A stretch of DNA of 64,000 bases, from contig JAPMTR010000066.1 of assembly GCA_026552975.1 (NCBI GenBank), positions 1-64,000 on the forward strand, in the 5' to 3' direction. This document shows positions 10,132-18,647 of this stretch, piece after piece; the stretch's first letter is position 1; the number at the start of each line of letters is the position of its first letter. A program made the translations under genes and the position numbers. This stretch comes from Candidatus Methanoperedens sp. (GTDB lineage Archaea; Halobacteriota; Methanosarcinia; Methanosarcinales; Methanoperedenaceae). The notes under the pieces were generated by a model. It saw only the letters and a list, made by a program, of their open reading frames with translations. It had not been told where the DNA came from and did no database searches.

Positions 10132-10359
10132 CTAATCTATAAATGGTGGTTTTTCAAGCGGGATTGAAATAGGGCCTGTCCGGGTATTGTTTGTGGTATT
10201 GGAAGCTGGAACCTGGCCTGGGGTTGTATTAGTAATGCTGTCATTCAGAGAAGTTTTAGTATCATTTTTCTGGGCAGGTTGTGCTCCAGGAAAGACAGAC
10301 AGAGCAAACACAATTATTGCCAGAATGAGAATAAGAATGATTTTAAGATTTATTTTAAT
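10132..10359 (-). CDS. S3: small secreted peptide with apparent AUU start
   Basis: This 75-residue frame begins IKINLKIILILILAIIVFAL, a signal or anchor segment, continues with an Asn/Thr/Pro-rich linker and ends ISIPLEKPPFID. The same ending occurs in S1 (ISIPLKNP...) at the equivalent place upstream of A1, and a variant (VSILLEKSQFI) in S2. No ATG, GTG or TTG lies between the in-frame TAG at 10363-10365 and the hydrophobic core. An ATT codon sits 7 nt after a perfect GGAGGG, so AUU is the likely start. Its stop is followed 11 nt later by A3, whose ribosome-binding site overlaps the stop. Function is unknown. Conservation of position and C-terminus argues that it is translated. A decayed gene is the main alternative. 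Confidence 0.55.
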   Translation of the reverse strand: MKINLKIILILILAIIVFALSVFPGAQPAQKNDTKTSLNDSITNTTPGQVPASNTTNNTRTGPISIPLEKPPFID

Positions 10360-10366
10360 AAGCTAT

Positions 10367-10372
10367 CCCTCC
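10367..10372 (-). promoter_or_regulatory. Shine-Dalgarno GGAGGG of S3
   Basis: On the minus strand GGAGGG is followed by ATAGCTT and then ATT. Spacing is ideal for the ATT codon at 10359, and an in-frame TAG lies between them, which excludes a start further upstream. Confidence 0.55.
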
Positions 10373-10693
10373 TCTTTTTTTTTCATTCATTTTTCCATTC
10401 GGTCCTGTATAATGAATATTCTTGAGATCTATACACGAGAATACTCCAACAGGAAACTTTTCTTGTTTTTGCATAATATCCTGTCCACCTTTTACTGTTA
10501 ATAATAAAATCGAATAAAATGGCCTGAATGAACCATTTCATCCACTTTCACCACTATCTCGTGAAATATGAAATATTTCTTTCAAAGATAAATCTTTCGA
10601 TTTTGTTCTATTTTTTATGAGGGATAAATTATATTATTTAAGATCAAAAGCGGTTCTTGCCCATCGATTTATTATTATTCTTCTCGTTTTTTT

Positions 10694-10750
10694 GACACAG
10701 ATATACACCGATTTTATATAATCCGCGCAAATCTGTGAAATCCGTGTCTG
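10694..10750. repeat. Imperfect inverted repeat, 57 bp
   Basis: The outer arms GACACAGAT and ATCCGTGTC pair at 8 of 9 positions, and inner arms (ACACCGATTT against AAATCTGTGA) pair partly, around an AT-rich centre. The wording (CACAGAT, AATCTGTGAAATCCGTGTC) resembles dispersed intergenic repeats that I recall from many prokaryotic genomes. No copy was seen elsewhere in this window. It lies just downstream of the C2 stop. Confidence 0.5.
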
Positions 10751-10818
10751 AAACATTACTTTTTCATATATCCATCATTATGTTAATTCACTACCTATTG
10801 TTTGATCCTATTCAAAAT

Positions 10819-13800
10819 TCAACTCCTATGCCTCCACTCGGCCCCATTTTGCGCCATCACCCAGTACCCTCTGCCCGGCTCAATTTCAGTGAAACCCTCT
10901 GAACCAGTTGCAGGCCACCAGCCCCAATCCGGGAAGTGATCGGATTTCTCAAAGAGCGCAGATGTTGTATTATATCTGTATATTGAGGTCAGGCTGTTCG
11001 CTGGTGTGACATTAAGCGGATTCCCTGCCTCCGCTTCTTCATCCAGCGGCGCCACATTCATTGAATACCAGCCGACAAGGTTCCAGCCTGTATCCAGCGG
11101 AATGTCAAGATCAGACGGCGCTGTGCCGGTGAATGTCAGGCTGCAATCCTGCTGAGCCATAATCCAGTATCCTCTACCTGGTTCTAATGCTGTGAAGCTC
11201 TCTGAACCTGTGGCTGGCCACCAGCCCCAGTCGGTGAAGTGATCGGATTTTTCGAAGAGGGCTGAGGTTGTGTTATATTGATACAGGGAGGAAATACAAT
11301 TTGTTGGTGTGACGTTTATCGGTTTTCCAACGTCTGATTCATCCCCAAGTTTCCATGTTGTTAGGTCAAACGGAACCGAAATGAGGTTCCATCCGGATTT
11401 GAGGGAAATTGTTGACGACAATAATCCAGACAAAGGCGCTGTTCTTGCAGTTTTGTTGACCCATGTCTGATTGACATTCCCAGAGCTGTCCACGGTATGC
11501 GTTCCGAGTTCGTACAAAGTATCTTGTTCCAGCCCTGTGAAATTGTAGTAGTTCTGCGGCGCCGGTATGTCTGTGATATGGGTGCCGTTGAGGTAGAGGA
11601 TGGTGTGGTTGAAATCGGGGTCGGGGGGGTTGAGCCAGGTTAAGTTGAGCCAGGTGGAACCAATTATAGTTTGAGGATTGACAATGGAATAAGGAAGTGT
11701 TTTATCTATCTTAATTGTTTGATTATTTATTGATTCTACATTGCCTATGTTATCGGTTGAACGGAAATAAACAGTTGTTATCCCTTCGCTTGTTATATTG
11801 AAATGAGTTAGGTAGGTAGTCCAAGTTGCATTATCAAAACTGTATTCTGTTATATTGACGCCTGATCCGGTTTGGGTATCTGTTGCTGTAAGAGTTACAT
11901 TGACTTCAGAAATAAACCAACTATTATTACCAAGCGTTCCTGAAGGAATTAAAGTTGTAACAGGCGGCGCAGTATCAGCAATTGTAATAGTCATACTGCT
12001 CGCACCATATAGGTACATGCTGTCATTAACCATGAGAGTTATTATATGCGACCCAGCTGAGAGGTTTACAGTGCCAAATCTCTCTCCAGAACCAATGAAT
12101 CCATCAATGTCTGAATACCAGACTAATGACGTGTTTGTCAGAATACCGTCTTCGGGATCCCTGCCAGTACCATTGAATTCTATTATCTCACTTTCGTTGT
12201 ATATCGAACCAATTTCAGGAGTAATAATTGCTGCTGTTGGTGCATAGTTTGTTTCAATAGAATTCGGATATTTTGTTTCGTCTGTTATCGTATCACCATT
12301 GTAATCCAAACTCATCTTCGGATTTTCCGTGGTTATATTTACATGAAGAGTGGCAATTGTATTCTCATTAAGTGTTATATTTTGGAATGATTCAATTGTC
12401 CGTATGCCTTCTGATTGTCTATCCATAGTGAAGTTGAAGGACTCATTTTCTGGTGAGTTCTTTTGCTCCTCTGTGAGATTTGCAATTATTTCGAAACTGT
12501 ATTCTTCAGTTGCATTATATATAAATATTGTTTCTGGTTCATCTGGATCTGAAGCGTTGTATCGACCGATATAGAAAGATTCTGGAATATTTGTTTCGAT
12601 TCCACCAGATGAATTTAAACCTGTATGTCTGCCCTGCGAGTCATAAACATGAAGATTTGCCGGGCAACGCAATTCTAAAGTTAATTTTGACCTATCTGTA
12701 GATTCAAACAGAGGCATTAAATCCGTATTAGGCGCTAAAAGAGGTTCCATAGGCCTAAATTGTCGTGGATATACTTTTCCATCCCTCAGGTCTATTATTC
12801 TATAACCATACAAAGGTGGTCGATTTGAAAAACTAAGCCCATCAGACTCATCTTTATATTCATTACCCATCGCACTTCCTGTTTGGATGAATAAAGGTCT
12901 ATCCTCACTAAGTACATCGAGTTTTGTCCCATGAGAATTAAAAATATAATTCTCATGAGTATGGCCAGAAAGAACTAATTGAACATTATATTCAATAGTA
13001 TAATCGATAAATTCTTCACGATTATTAGCTATTGTTTCATCATTTCCCCCATAATTAATGTTAGGGATAAGGGCTGGTTTACATATTTCTGGAGTTAATG
13101 GATAAAGATAACACTGAATTGGCTTTTTATCATCTGAATTATCTATTGCTGGGTTATGCATAAAAATAATTTTTGGTGTTGTTTTATCAAATTCCATTAA
13201 TCCTGATAATTGGGTGTCTGTTAAACCTGTTCCTTCTGGGGAGAAATCATTCATATAATAGGTGTCCAGAGATGGATACAAATAATCATAATCTGAACCT
13301 GAATCTAAACCAATAAATTGATATCCCCTTTCTTCGAAATTATATATGTCATTAATATAATGTAAATTTTGTGATTTATCAATATTCTTACGATAGTTAA
13401 CAAGATTATCATTTCCCCCAATAGCTGGCCAAAGACGTCTGTCATGATTTCCAGGCACTATATAAGCTTTTACACTTGTGAAAATATCATTGAACTGATT
13501 AAAAAAATCTTCGTTGCTATAATCCACAAGATCACCACTAATTAATACAAAATCAGGTTTTGGTATTTCTTTATTTATTTGATCAAGCACATTAGTAATT
13601 CGACTCTTTTTTATGTTTGATAATGGAAGTGTTATATCACCTATATGCACATCAGTCATGTGTACAAAACTAAAATCTGGTTCATCATAATAAACATATA
13701 TTGTATCACGTGATCCATGAAAATTTCCGTCTGCTACACTTACATTAATTATATTCAGACCATATTGTAAACCCACATTAGTTTCCCATTTAGTTGTTTT

Positions 13801-15480
13801 ATAATCATAAGGTATTCTATAAAAAGTAGGATTTCCATTACTTGATTTTACCATGGCATCAATCCTCGTAATCAGTCCATCACTAACAGCTATTCCAGAT
13901 AATCGAATTTTTTGATCAGCAGTATGGAAATTTGTTTGAGGAATCTCGATTTTAATCGTCGGTCCCCTAGTTACATCTTTTGGATAAGTCACAAAATTGA
14001 TGCCATCTAATGTTGTGATATATCCACCCTCGCAATTAACTTGAAGATATCCGAAATTATTTACGTAATCATTCGAAACCGGGAATCCAAGCCAACCGCC
14101 GCTGCCACCTTCAGCATAATATTTATCTGCAATCTTTTTGCCTTCAGGCTGGTTCAATCCTATGACAAATATTTCATTCGTTTCTCGAATCCAGTGAATA
14201 ATCCCGCCTTCAAAGACACTATATCTTCCTGTCAATCCTGAAGGAGATTTCGCCGCTTCTCTCTCATCCGTTGTGGGCAATCCCAGGTTTGAAGCAGCAT
14301 AACCTAATTCTCTCCATTTCTGTAAGATCCCGCCGTGTACTTCAAAGACTTTCCCTGATGTAATGTTTAACTCCAGATTACCGCCTTCGAATTTCTGGTA
14401 TCTGAATGGAGTCCCATATTTTGATTTTTCAGGAGGGAGCTGATGAACATAAGGCTCAATATCGCTTGTTGGCGGTCCTAACCAAAAATTAAGGTTTGTT
14501 TTTGCATTTGCCCCGCCCATACTGTAATACCGCTCCCAGATTTCACTGTGAATATAATATGCATACTTTTGATACGTGTTGTAAATGATTATCCCGCCGC
14601 CATAGCCTGATGCTCCAGGGAAATCCTGCACAAGATAGCCCCATGCTCGGTGAACTACTGTGGCAGGACTGCCCAGGACAATTATTCCACCATTACGATT
14701 GTAAGCGGCAATGAAATGATTCTGGGTTGCTAAATCTGGGGCGTCTTGACCTACCGATATGGTAAGATCACCAGCAGTCAGCGCTGTATTATTCACCCAG
14801 GCCTGATTTATCATACCATTTATATCAGCAGTATGTGTACCGATGGTGTGAATTGTTGCAGGTTGCAGACCCGTTGCATTAAAATGATTTTCAGTGAATT
14901 CTGCAACAATTGCACCATCCAAATAGATTATTGTATGATTGAAATCAGCATCAACCGGATTTGTCCATGTCCAGTTGATCCAAGTATCCCCCACTGTTGA
15001 TCGCAAATCTGTAATTGAAGATAGAGGTGTTTCATCCAGTGATAAAACAACTTCAATGGTTCCGTTCTTAATTGTCGGAGTAAAAATCTCTCCCGACGCA
15101 TTATTCAGGATGGCATAGGTAAAATTCACACCTGTTAAACCTATTGTGGATCCATTAAATACCAAATTCGCCAGTACAGCCTGGCTTTTATTGACTTTAT
15201 CAATCCGCGCAGCTACCAGCTTTACCCAGCCATTTGTATTATTTATGTTAGCAAATGGTGAACCAAAATCACCTGCAGTCACTATTTCCAAATGAATTAT
15301 AGATGGATTAAAAGATACATTGACCACTCCCCCTGCGATCAATTCAGCATCATTTATGTTGATCGGAACAGCAAATTCTGAATCCAAAGCTATCTGATGA
15401 TCCCCAATACTTACAGTCTGTGCGCAAGCTAATGGAGTTAAAAATATGAAAAGTAAGAAAAGTGAGAAAATTGTCTTCAT
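10819..15480 (-). CDS. C2: giant secreted cohesin protein with phosphoesterase domain
   Basis: This 1553 aa secreted protein has a signal peptide (1-20), a cohesin-like domain (about 21-146) and an FN3-like module (150-232), all close in sequence to the start of C3. Next come LGFP-like repeats (about 245-470; SNLGLPTTDER, GGWLGFPVSNDY) and a beta module. A calcineurin-type metallophosphoesterase spans about 605-870, with D610 and H612 (TDVHIGD), GDLVDYS, GNHDRR, MHNP and H840/H842 (SGHTHE); the metal-ligand motifs look complete. PKD- and Ig-like modules, an FN3 module and two SGWNL/GRGYW modules close the protein. Translation starts in an ATGA overlap with the dockerin gene. The likely role is a cell-surface or secreted enzyme scaffold; the substrate is unknown. 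Confidence 0.85.
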   Translation of the reverse strand: MKTIFSLFLLFIFLTPLACAQTVSIGDHQIALDSEFAVPININDAELIAGGVVNVSFNPSIIHLEIVTAGDFGSPFANINNTNGWVKLVAARIDKVNKSQAVLANLVFNGSTIGLTGVNFTYAILNNASGEIFTPTIKNGTIEVVLSLDETPLSSITDLRSTVGDTWINWTWTNPVDADFNHTIIYLDGAIVAEFTENHFNATGLQPATIHTIGTHTADINGMINQAWVNNTALTAGDLTISVGQDAPDLATQNHFIAAYNRNGGIIVLGSPATVVHRAWGYLVQDFPGASGYGGGIIIYNTYQKYAYYIHSEIWERYYSMGGANAKTNLNFWLGPPTSDIEPYVHQLPPEKSKYGTPFRYQKFEGGNLELNITSGKVFEVHGGILQKWRELGYAASNLGLPTTDEREAAKSPSGLTGRYSVFEGGIIHWIRETNEIFVIGLNQPEGKKIADKYYAEGGSGGWLGFPVSNDYVNNFGYLQVNCEGGYITTLDGINFVTYPKDVTRGPTIKIEIPQTNFHTADQKIRLSGIAVSDGLITRIDAMVKSSNGNPTFYRIPYDYKTTKWETNVGLQYGLNIINVSVADGNFHGSRDTIYVYYDEPDFSFVHMTDVHIGDITLPLSNIKKSRITNVLDQINKEIPKPDFVLISGDLVDYSNEDFFNQFNDIFTSVKAYIVPGNHDRRLWPAIGGNDNLVNYRKNIDKSQNLHYINDIYNFEERGYQFIGLDSGSDYDYLYPSLDTYYMNDFSPEGTGLTDTQLSGLMEFDKTTPKIIFMHNPAIDNSDDKKPIQCYLYPLTPEICKPALIPNINYGGNDETIANNREEFIDYTIEYNVQLVLSGHTHENYIFNSHGTKLDVLSEDRPLFIQTGSAMGNEYKDESDGLSFSNRPPLYGYRIIDLRDGKVYPRQFRPMEPLLAPNTDLMPLFESTDRSKLTLELRCPANLHVYDSQGRHTGLNSSGGIETNIPESFYIGRYNASDPDEPETIFIYNATEEYSFEIIANLTEEQKNSPENESFNFTMDRQSEGIRTIESFQNITLNENTIATLHVNITTENPKMSLDYNGDTITDETKYPNSIETNYAPTAAIITPEIGSIYNESEIIEFNGTGRDPEDGILTNTSLVWYSDIDGFIGSGERFGTVNLSAGSHIITLMVNDSMYLYGASSMTITIADTAPPVTTLIPSGTLGNNSWFISEVNVTLTATDTQTGSGVNITEYSFDNATWTTYLTHFNITSEGITTVYFRSTDNIGNVESINNQTIKIDKTLPYSIVNPQTIIGSTWLNLTWLNPPDPDFNHTILYLNGTHITDIPAPQNYYNFTGLEQDTLYELGTHTVDSSGNVNQTWVNKTARTAPLSGLLSSTISLKSGWNLISVPFDLTTWKLGDESDVGKPINVTPTNCISSLYQYNTTSALFEKSDHFTDWGWWPATGSESFTALEPGRGYWIMAQQDCSLTFTGTAPSDLDIPLDTGWNLVGWYSMNVAPLDEEAEAGNPLNVTPANSLTSIYRYNTTSALFEKSDHFPDWGWWPATGSEGFTEIEPGRGYWVMAQNGAEWRHRS
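10829..11690. repeat. Long direct repeat, copy 2 (3' end of C2)
   Basis: This is the counterpart of 694-1560. It encodes the FN3 plus double SGWNL C-terminus of C2, with the same unusual C-ending codon patch (about 11575-11660). Upstream of this module the two proteins differ completely until their N-terminal cohesin and FN3 domains. Confidence 0.8.
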
Positions 15481-16181
15481 GTTATCATTCCTACAACCTT
15501 CTGCATAAGTATTGTTACATCGCCGCTATCCAGAATACCGTTTCCGTTCAGGTCACCCAGCATTCGTCCAATGCCAAACGGATTTACCCAGAATCCCGAC
15601 GGCGTATTATTTTCCTGGTCCAATGCATCTATTACACCATCCCCATCTGTGTCAATATAGATTGAGTTGTTAGATGGAGGTGAAAGGAAAAAAGATGCCA
15701 TCTGCGAATACCATGAAGAATCAAAATGTTCAATAAAGATCCTCGGTCGAACAGCATTTAAAGAATTATTAAGATCCGCTGCAACAACTATTAAATTTCG
15801 TCCAGGTAGGGAATCCACATCTTCAGTGAATATCCTCGGTCGAACCGTATTTAAAGAATTATTAAGGTCAGATGGAGCAACATTTAAATTTCGTCCAGGT
15901 AGGGAATCCACATCTTCAGTGAATATCCTCAGTCGAATAGTATTTAAAGAATTATTAAGGTCAGATGGAGCAACATTTAAATTTCGTCCAGGTAGAGAAT
16001 CAACATTCTCTGTGAATATCCTGGAACGAATACTATCTAGTGGGCTACTAAGCTCCACTGGTGCAGTGTTCAGGGTTAAATTTCTTACTGAAGCATTCTC
16101 CACATATATCTCTGCTGAAGCGCCTCCTATAAAAGCAGGCAGCAGTAATATGATTAATAGCACCGAATATTTGATTCCCAT
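15477..16181 (-). CDS. B2: secreted repeat protein with dockerin-like C-terminus
   Basis: This 234 aa protein has a signal peptide (MGIKYSVLLIILLLPAFIGG, cleavage at ASA-EI). Four 31-residue repeats follow (LNNSLNTVRPRIFTEDVDS-PGRNL type). The C-terminus has two calcium-type loops: DTDGDGVIDALD near 180 and the terminal LGDLNGNGILDSGDVTILMQ. The pair resembles a loosely spaced dockerin. The gene begins 12 nt after A2 with an AGGT ribosome-binding site, and its TGA overlaps the ATG of the cohesin protein C2. Asp/Asn loop positions are intact, so calcium-dependent cohesin binding is plausible (inference). It is closely related to B1 and more distantly to B3. Confidence 0.8.
   Translation of the reverse strand: MGIKYSVLLIILLLPAFIGGASAEIYVENASVRNLTLNTAPVELSSPLDSIRSRIFTENVDSLPGRNLNVAPSDLNNSLNTIRLRIFTEDVDSLPGRNLNVAPSDLNNSLNTVRPRIFTEDVDSLPGRNLIVVAADLNNSLNAVRPRIFIEHFDSSWYSQMASFFLSPPSNNSIYIDTDGDGVIDALDQENNTPSGFWVNPFGIGRMLGDLNGNGILDSGDVTILMQKVVGMIT
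15715..16065 (-). repeat. Four in-frame 93-nt tandem repeats in B2
   Basis: Equivalent positions recur at 15731, 15824, 15917 and 16010, an exact 93-nt period (31 residues). The middle copies are nearly identical in DNA and the outer ones more diverged, as expected for expansion from inside the array. Confidence 0.85.
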
Positions 16182-16193
16182 CTCAAGACCTGC

Positions 16194-17018
16194 TTACGGT
16201 TGTTTGTATATCAGGACGATTGCGATGTTTGAGGAACCTTCATCGGTAGTCCAAGCAGTGTACCCAATGTCGCCCTTATGCAATACATCTTTTGTTAGAG
16301 CGCTTATTGTTCCAAAATATCTTTCATCCACCAGGTTACCGCCATCTGATAAACTGGTATGACTAATTACACCATTTGTCCCAGAAAGGTAATTGCCATC
16401 CAAAACAAAGTAGCTTGGACCATTATAATTATAACTATCGTATGAATAATACGCCCACGAAGCATCGTACAGCAAATATTCGTTCGGCACCCTGAACCTG
16501 AAGCTATCTACTCCATTGGTAGCCCTGCTCTCAGCTATCAGTGTCAATCCATTAGCCTCTGGATACTGGAAATCATAATATTTCGTGTTTGGCTTGATGC
16601 TGGAATAAGCGACACCTACAATAGTTGATACTGCAGATAGCGCCTCTTCAAGTCGTGTATTACTCATTAAGCTCGTGTCAGGATTATTTTTGTCAAACTG
16701 CCCCCATGGCATTATCAGAGCTCTGGGCCTTTCTTTGGCATAGTATGCCATGACCCAACCATCTGAACTCGTATAAACATGCGGCTGTTCGTAATCATTT
16801 GCATTTGGAACTTCTACAATTCCAATTATATAAGTGCTTGTTCTATCCTCGATTATCTTATATGCGGTTGCTGCCTGATCGAGACTTATGTTTTTGCCCA
16901 CATTTACATAGGCAGATAATCCTACTTCATTTGTTGCAAAGGCTGCTGATGCATTTGCTGCTAAAAATGACACTACACACACAAGCGTGATTAATGCTGC
17001 GAATATTTTTGTTTTCAT
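16194..17018 (-). CDS. A2: secreted protein of unknown family, second module
   Basis: This 274 aa protein has a signal peptide cleaved near NASA-AF. It is strongly similar to A1 along its length: TSTYIIGIVEVPNANDYEQP, DGWVMAYYAKERPRALIMPW, IKPNTKYYDFQYPEA, FRFRVPNEYLLYD and a final SSNIAIVLIYK strand. Export and beta-rich character are visible; no catalytic motif or membrane anchor is. The gene is preceded by GGAG 8 nt upstream of the ATG and the truncated S2 frame, and followed 12 nt later by B2. The recurrent linkage to dockerin and cohesin genes suggests it works with them outside the cell, perhaps as the effector or ligand of the assembly (inference). Confidence 0.8.
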   Translation of the reverse strand: MKTKIFAALITLVCVVSFLAANASAAFATNEVGLSAYVNVGKNISLDQAATAYKIIEDRTSTYIIGIVEVPNANDYEQPHVYTSSDGWVMAYYAKERPRALIMPWGQFDKNNPDTSLMSNTRLEEALSAVSTIVGVAYSSIKPNTKYYDFQYPEANGLTLIAESRATNGVDSFRFRVPNEYLLYDASWAYYSYDSYNYNGPSYFVLDGNYLSGTNGVISHTSLSDGGNLVDERYFGTISALTKDVLHKGDIGYTAWTTDEGSSNIAIVLIYKQP

Positions 17019-17035
17019 ATTTGTTTCTCCTAATC

Positions 17036-17140
17036 TTAAATAAACTGTGATTTTTCAAGTAAAATCGAAACTATTTTATTGAGAGCAGAAGCGTTTTGGC
17101 TGTTGTTCGGTGCCGATACGTCGATTCCGGTAGTTCTCAT
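17036..17140 (-). CDS. S2: truncated S peptide opened by a cohesin-type ATGA start
   Basis: This 34-residue frame starts at the ATG that overlaps the B1 stop (ATGA), exactly where a cohesin gene starts after B2. It reads MRTTGIDVSAPNNSQNASA and continues to VSILLEKSQFI, matching the linker and conserved tail of S1 and S3 but lacking the hydrophobic N-terminus. I read it as a junction left when the module-1 cohesin gene and the first part of S2 were deleted. It may still be translated by coupling but has no export signal. The region also carries the A2 ribosome-binding site. Confidence 0.5.
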   Translation of the reverse strand: MRTTGIDVSAPNNSQNASALNKIVSILLEKSQFI

Positions 17141-17748
17141 GTCATCATTCCTACAATCTTCTGCATGAGTATTGTTACATCGCCGCTATCCAGAATGCCA
17201 TTTCCGTTCAGATCGCCCAGCATTCTTCCTATACCCAGCGGATTTACCCAGAATCCCGGTGTAGTGTTATTTTCCCTATCCCATTTATCGATCACACCAT
17301 CTCCATCCATGTCACCATCGATTGAGTTGTTGGGTGGAGGCAAGGGGAAATAAGGCGCCATCAGTGAGTGCAATAGCCCATCAGCATCATCAGTGAATAT
17401 CCTTGATTGAACAGTATTTATTGAACTATCAAGTCCAGATGGAACAGACATTAAATTTGGCGCAAATGCATCATCAGCATCATCAGTGAATATCCTTATT
17501 CGAACAGTATTTATGGAACTATTAAGTCCGGATGGAACAGACATTAAATTTGGTGAAAATGCATCATCAGCATCATCAGTGAATATTCTGGAACGAACAT
17601 CATGAATGGAACTATTGAGTTCCACTGATGCAATATTCAGACTGAAATTTATGACCGAAGCATTCTCAACATAAATATCTGCTGAAGCTCCGCTCATTAA
17701 AGCGGGCAAAAGAAATACGATCAACATCATAGAAATTTTGATTCCCAT
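17137..17748 (-). CDS. B1: secreted repeat protein with dockerin-like C-terminus
   Basis: This 203 aa protein has a signal peptide (MGIKISMMLIVFLLPALMSG, cleavage at ASA-DI). Three 31-residue repeats follow (LNSSINTVRIRIFTDDADDA type). Two calcium-type loops follow: DMDGDGVIDKWD and the C-terminal LGDLNGNGILDSGDVTILMQ. It is nearly superimposable on B2, with one repeat fewer. It starts 12 nt after A1, with the same AAGCAGGT leader as B2. Its stop overlaps an ATG as in B2/C2, but that ATG opens only the 34-residue S2 frame, so this dockerin has no cohesin gene of its own. It could pair with the cohesin of C2 or C3 (inference). Confidence 0.8.
   Translation of the reverse strand: MGIKISMMLIVFLLPALMSGASADIYVENASVINFSLNIASVELNSSIHDVRSRIFTDDADDAFSPNLMSVPSGLNSSINTVRIRIFTDDADDAFAPNLMSVPSGLDSSINTVQSRIFTDDADGLLHSLMAPYFPLPPPNNSIDGDMDGDGVIDKWDRENNTTPGFWVNPLGIGRMLGDLNGNGILDSGDVTILMQKIVGMMT
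17375..17640 (-). repeat. Three in-frame 93-nt tandem repeats in B1
   Basis: The marker cagtgaatat recurs at 17391, 17484 and 17577, a 93-nt period equal to that of B2 but with different unit sequence, so B1 and B2 arrays expanded after they diverged. Confidence 0.85.
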
Positions 17749-17760
17749 TGCAAAACCTGC

Positions 17761-18633
17761 TTATGGTGCTTTGTAAATCACTGCAATTGCTATGTTCGAA
17801 GAACCTGCATCGATATAAGGACCATAAGCACAACCATTAGGATTATTATAATATTGATAATACCAAAGATCCCCCTTATGAAGGACATCTTTTGTTAAAC
17901 CATTTATTGTACCATAGTACCGTTCATCAAGGCCGTTACCGCCATCAGATCTGCTGTTGTGATTAAACGATCCATTTGTTCCAATAAGTTCATTGCCATC
18001 CAGCTTGAACAAACTGTTTTGTCTGCTACAGCGACCATTTTGCTCACTACCATACGAATAATACTCCCACGAAGTATCGTATAATGTTATTTCAGTTGGT
18101 ACTCTGAACCTGAAACTTTGTACTCCATCGATAGCACTACTCCTTGCGATCATTGTCAACCTATTAGCATCTGGATACTGGAAATCATAATATTTCGTAT
18201 TTGGCTTGATGGTAGAGTATTCAATGCCATTTACCCCTGAAACCTTAGCGATTGCCTCCTCAAGTCTTGAATTACTCAATTGGCTAATATCCGGAGTATT
18301 TTTATCAAACTGCCCCCACGGCATGATCAAAGCTCTGGGCTTCTCTTTTGGGTAATAAGCCATGACCCATCCATCTGAAGTTGTGTACACATGCGGCATT
18401 TCATAATCGTTCGCATTTGGAACATCAACAATACCAATTATGTATGTGCTTGTTCTGTCCTCTATGCCCCTATATGTCCCGGCTGCCTGGTCTAAATCGA
18501 TGCTCATACCCACATTTACATAGGCTGCTATGCCTGCTTCACTGGATGCAAAGCCTTCTGCTGAAGAATTTCCTGTTAAAAATAAAACTGTACACATAAG
18601 CGATATTAACGGTATGAATATTTTTGTTTTCAT
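17761..18633 (-). CDS. A1: secreted protein of unknown family, first module
   Basis: This 290 aa protein has a signal peptide cleaved near NSSA-EG and is the longest of the three A paralogues. It shares STYIIGIVDVPNANDYEMP, DGWVMAYYPKEKPRALIMPW, IKPNTKYYDFQYPDA, FRFRVPTEITLYD and the SSNIAIAVIYK ending with A2. It has a few cysteines in insertions near the C-terminal half (QNGRCSRQ, NPNGCAYG) that could form a disulfide outside the cell. It follows S1 by 14 nt and precedes B1 by 12 nt in what looks like one operon running to the left. Family and function are not recognised. Confidence 0.8.
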   Translation of the reverse strand: MKTKIFIPLISLMCTVLFLTGNSSAEGFASSEAGIAAYVNVGMSIDLDQAAGTYRGIEDRTSTYIIGIVDVPNANDYEMPHVYTTSDGWVMAYYPKEKPRALIMPWGQFDKNTPDISQLSNSRLEEAIAKVSGVNGIEYSTIKPNTKYYDFQYPDANRLTMIARSSAIDGVQSFRFRVPTEITLYDTSWEYYSYGSEQNGRCSRQNSLFKLDGNELIGTNGSFNHNSRSDGGNGLDERYYGTINGLTKDVLHKGDLWYYQYYNNPNGCAYGPYIDAGSSNIAIAVIYKAP

Positions 18634-18647
18634 ATTTATTACTACTC

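Larger units (their letters stand above)
10360..10818. other. Intergenic stretch between C2 and module 3
   Basis: About 460 bases separate the end of C2 from S3, the longest gene-free stretch in the window. It is AT-rich and holds the S3 ribosome-binding site, an imperfect inverted repeat (10694-10750) and AT-rich runs near 10621-10645 that could include a promoter for module 3. I see no convincing open frame on the minus strand other than S3. The plus-strand frame at 10187-10501 is antisense to S3 and has no gene-like features. Confidence 0.5.

Noticed and set aside
10187-10501. 104-codon plus-strand frame
   Set aside because: Antisense to S3; its apparent hydrophobic stretches come from the complementary strand, and it has no gene-like context.
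15667-16362. 231-codon plus-strand frame with repeats
   Set aside because: Antisense shadow of the B2 array, running into the antisense of A2.
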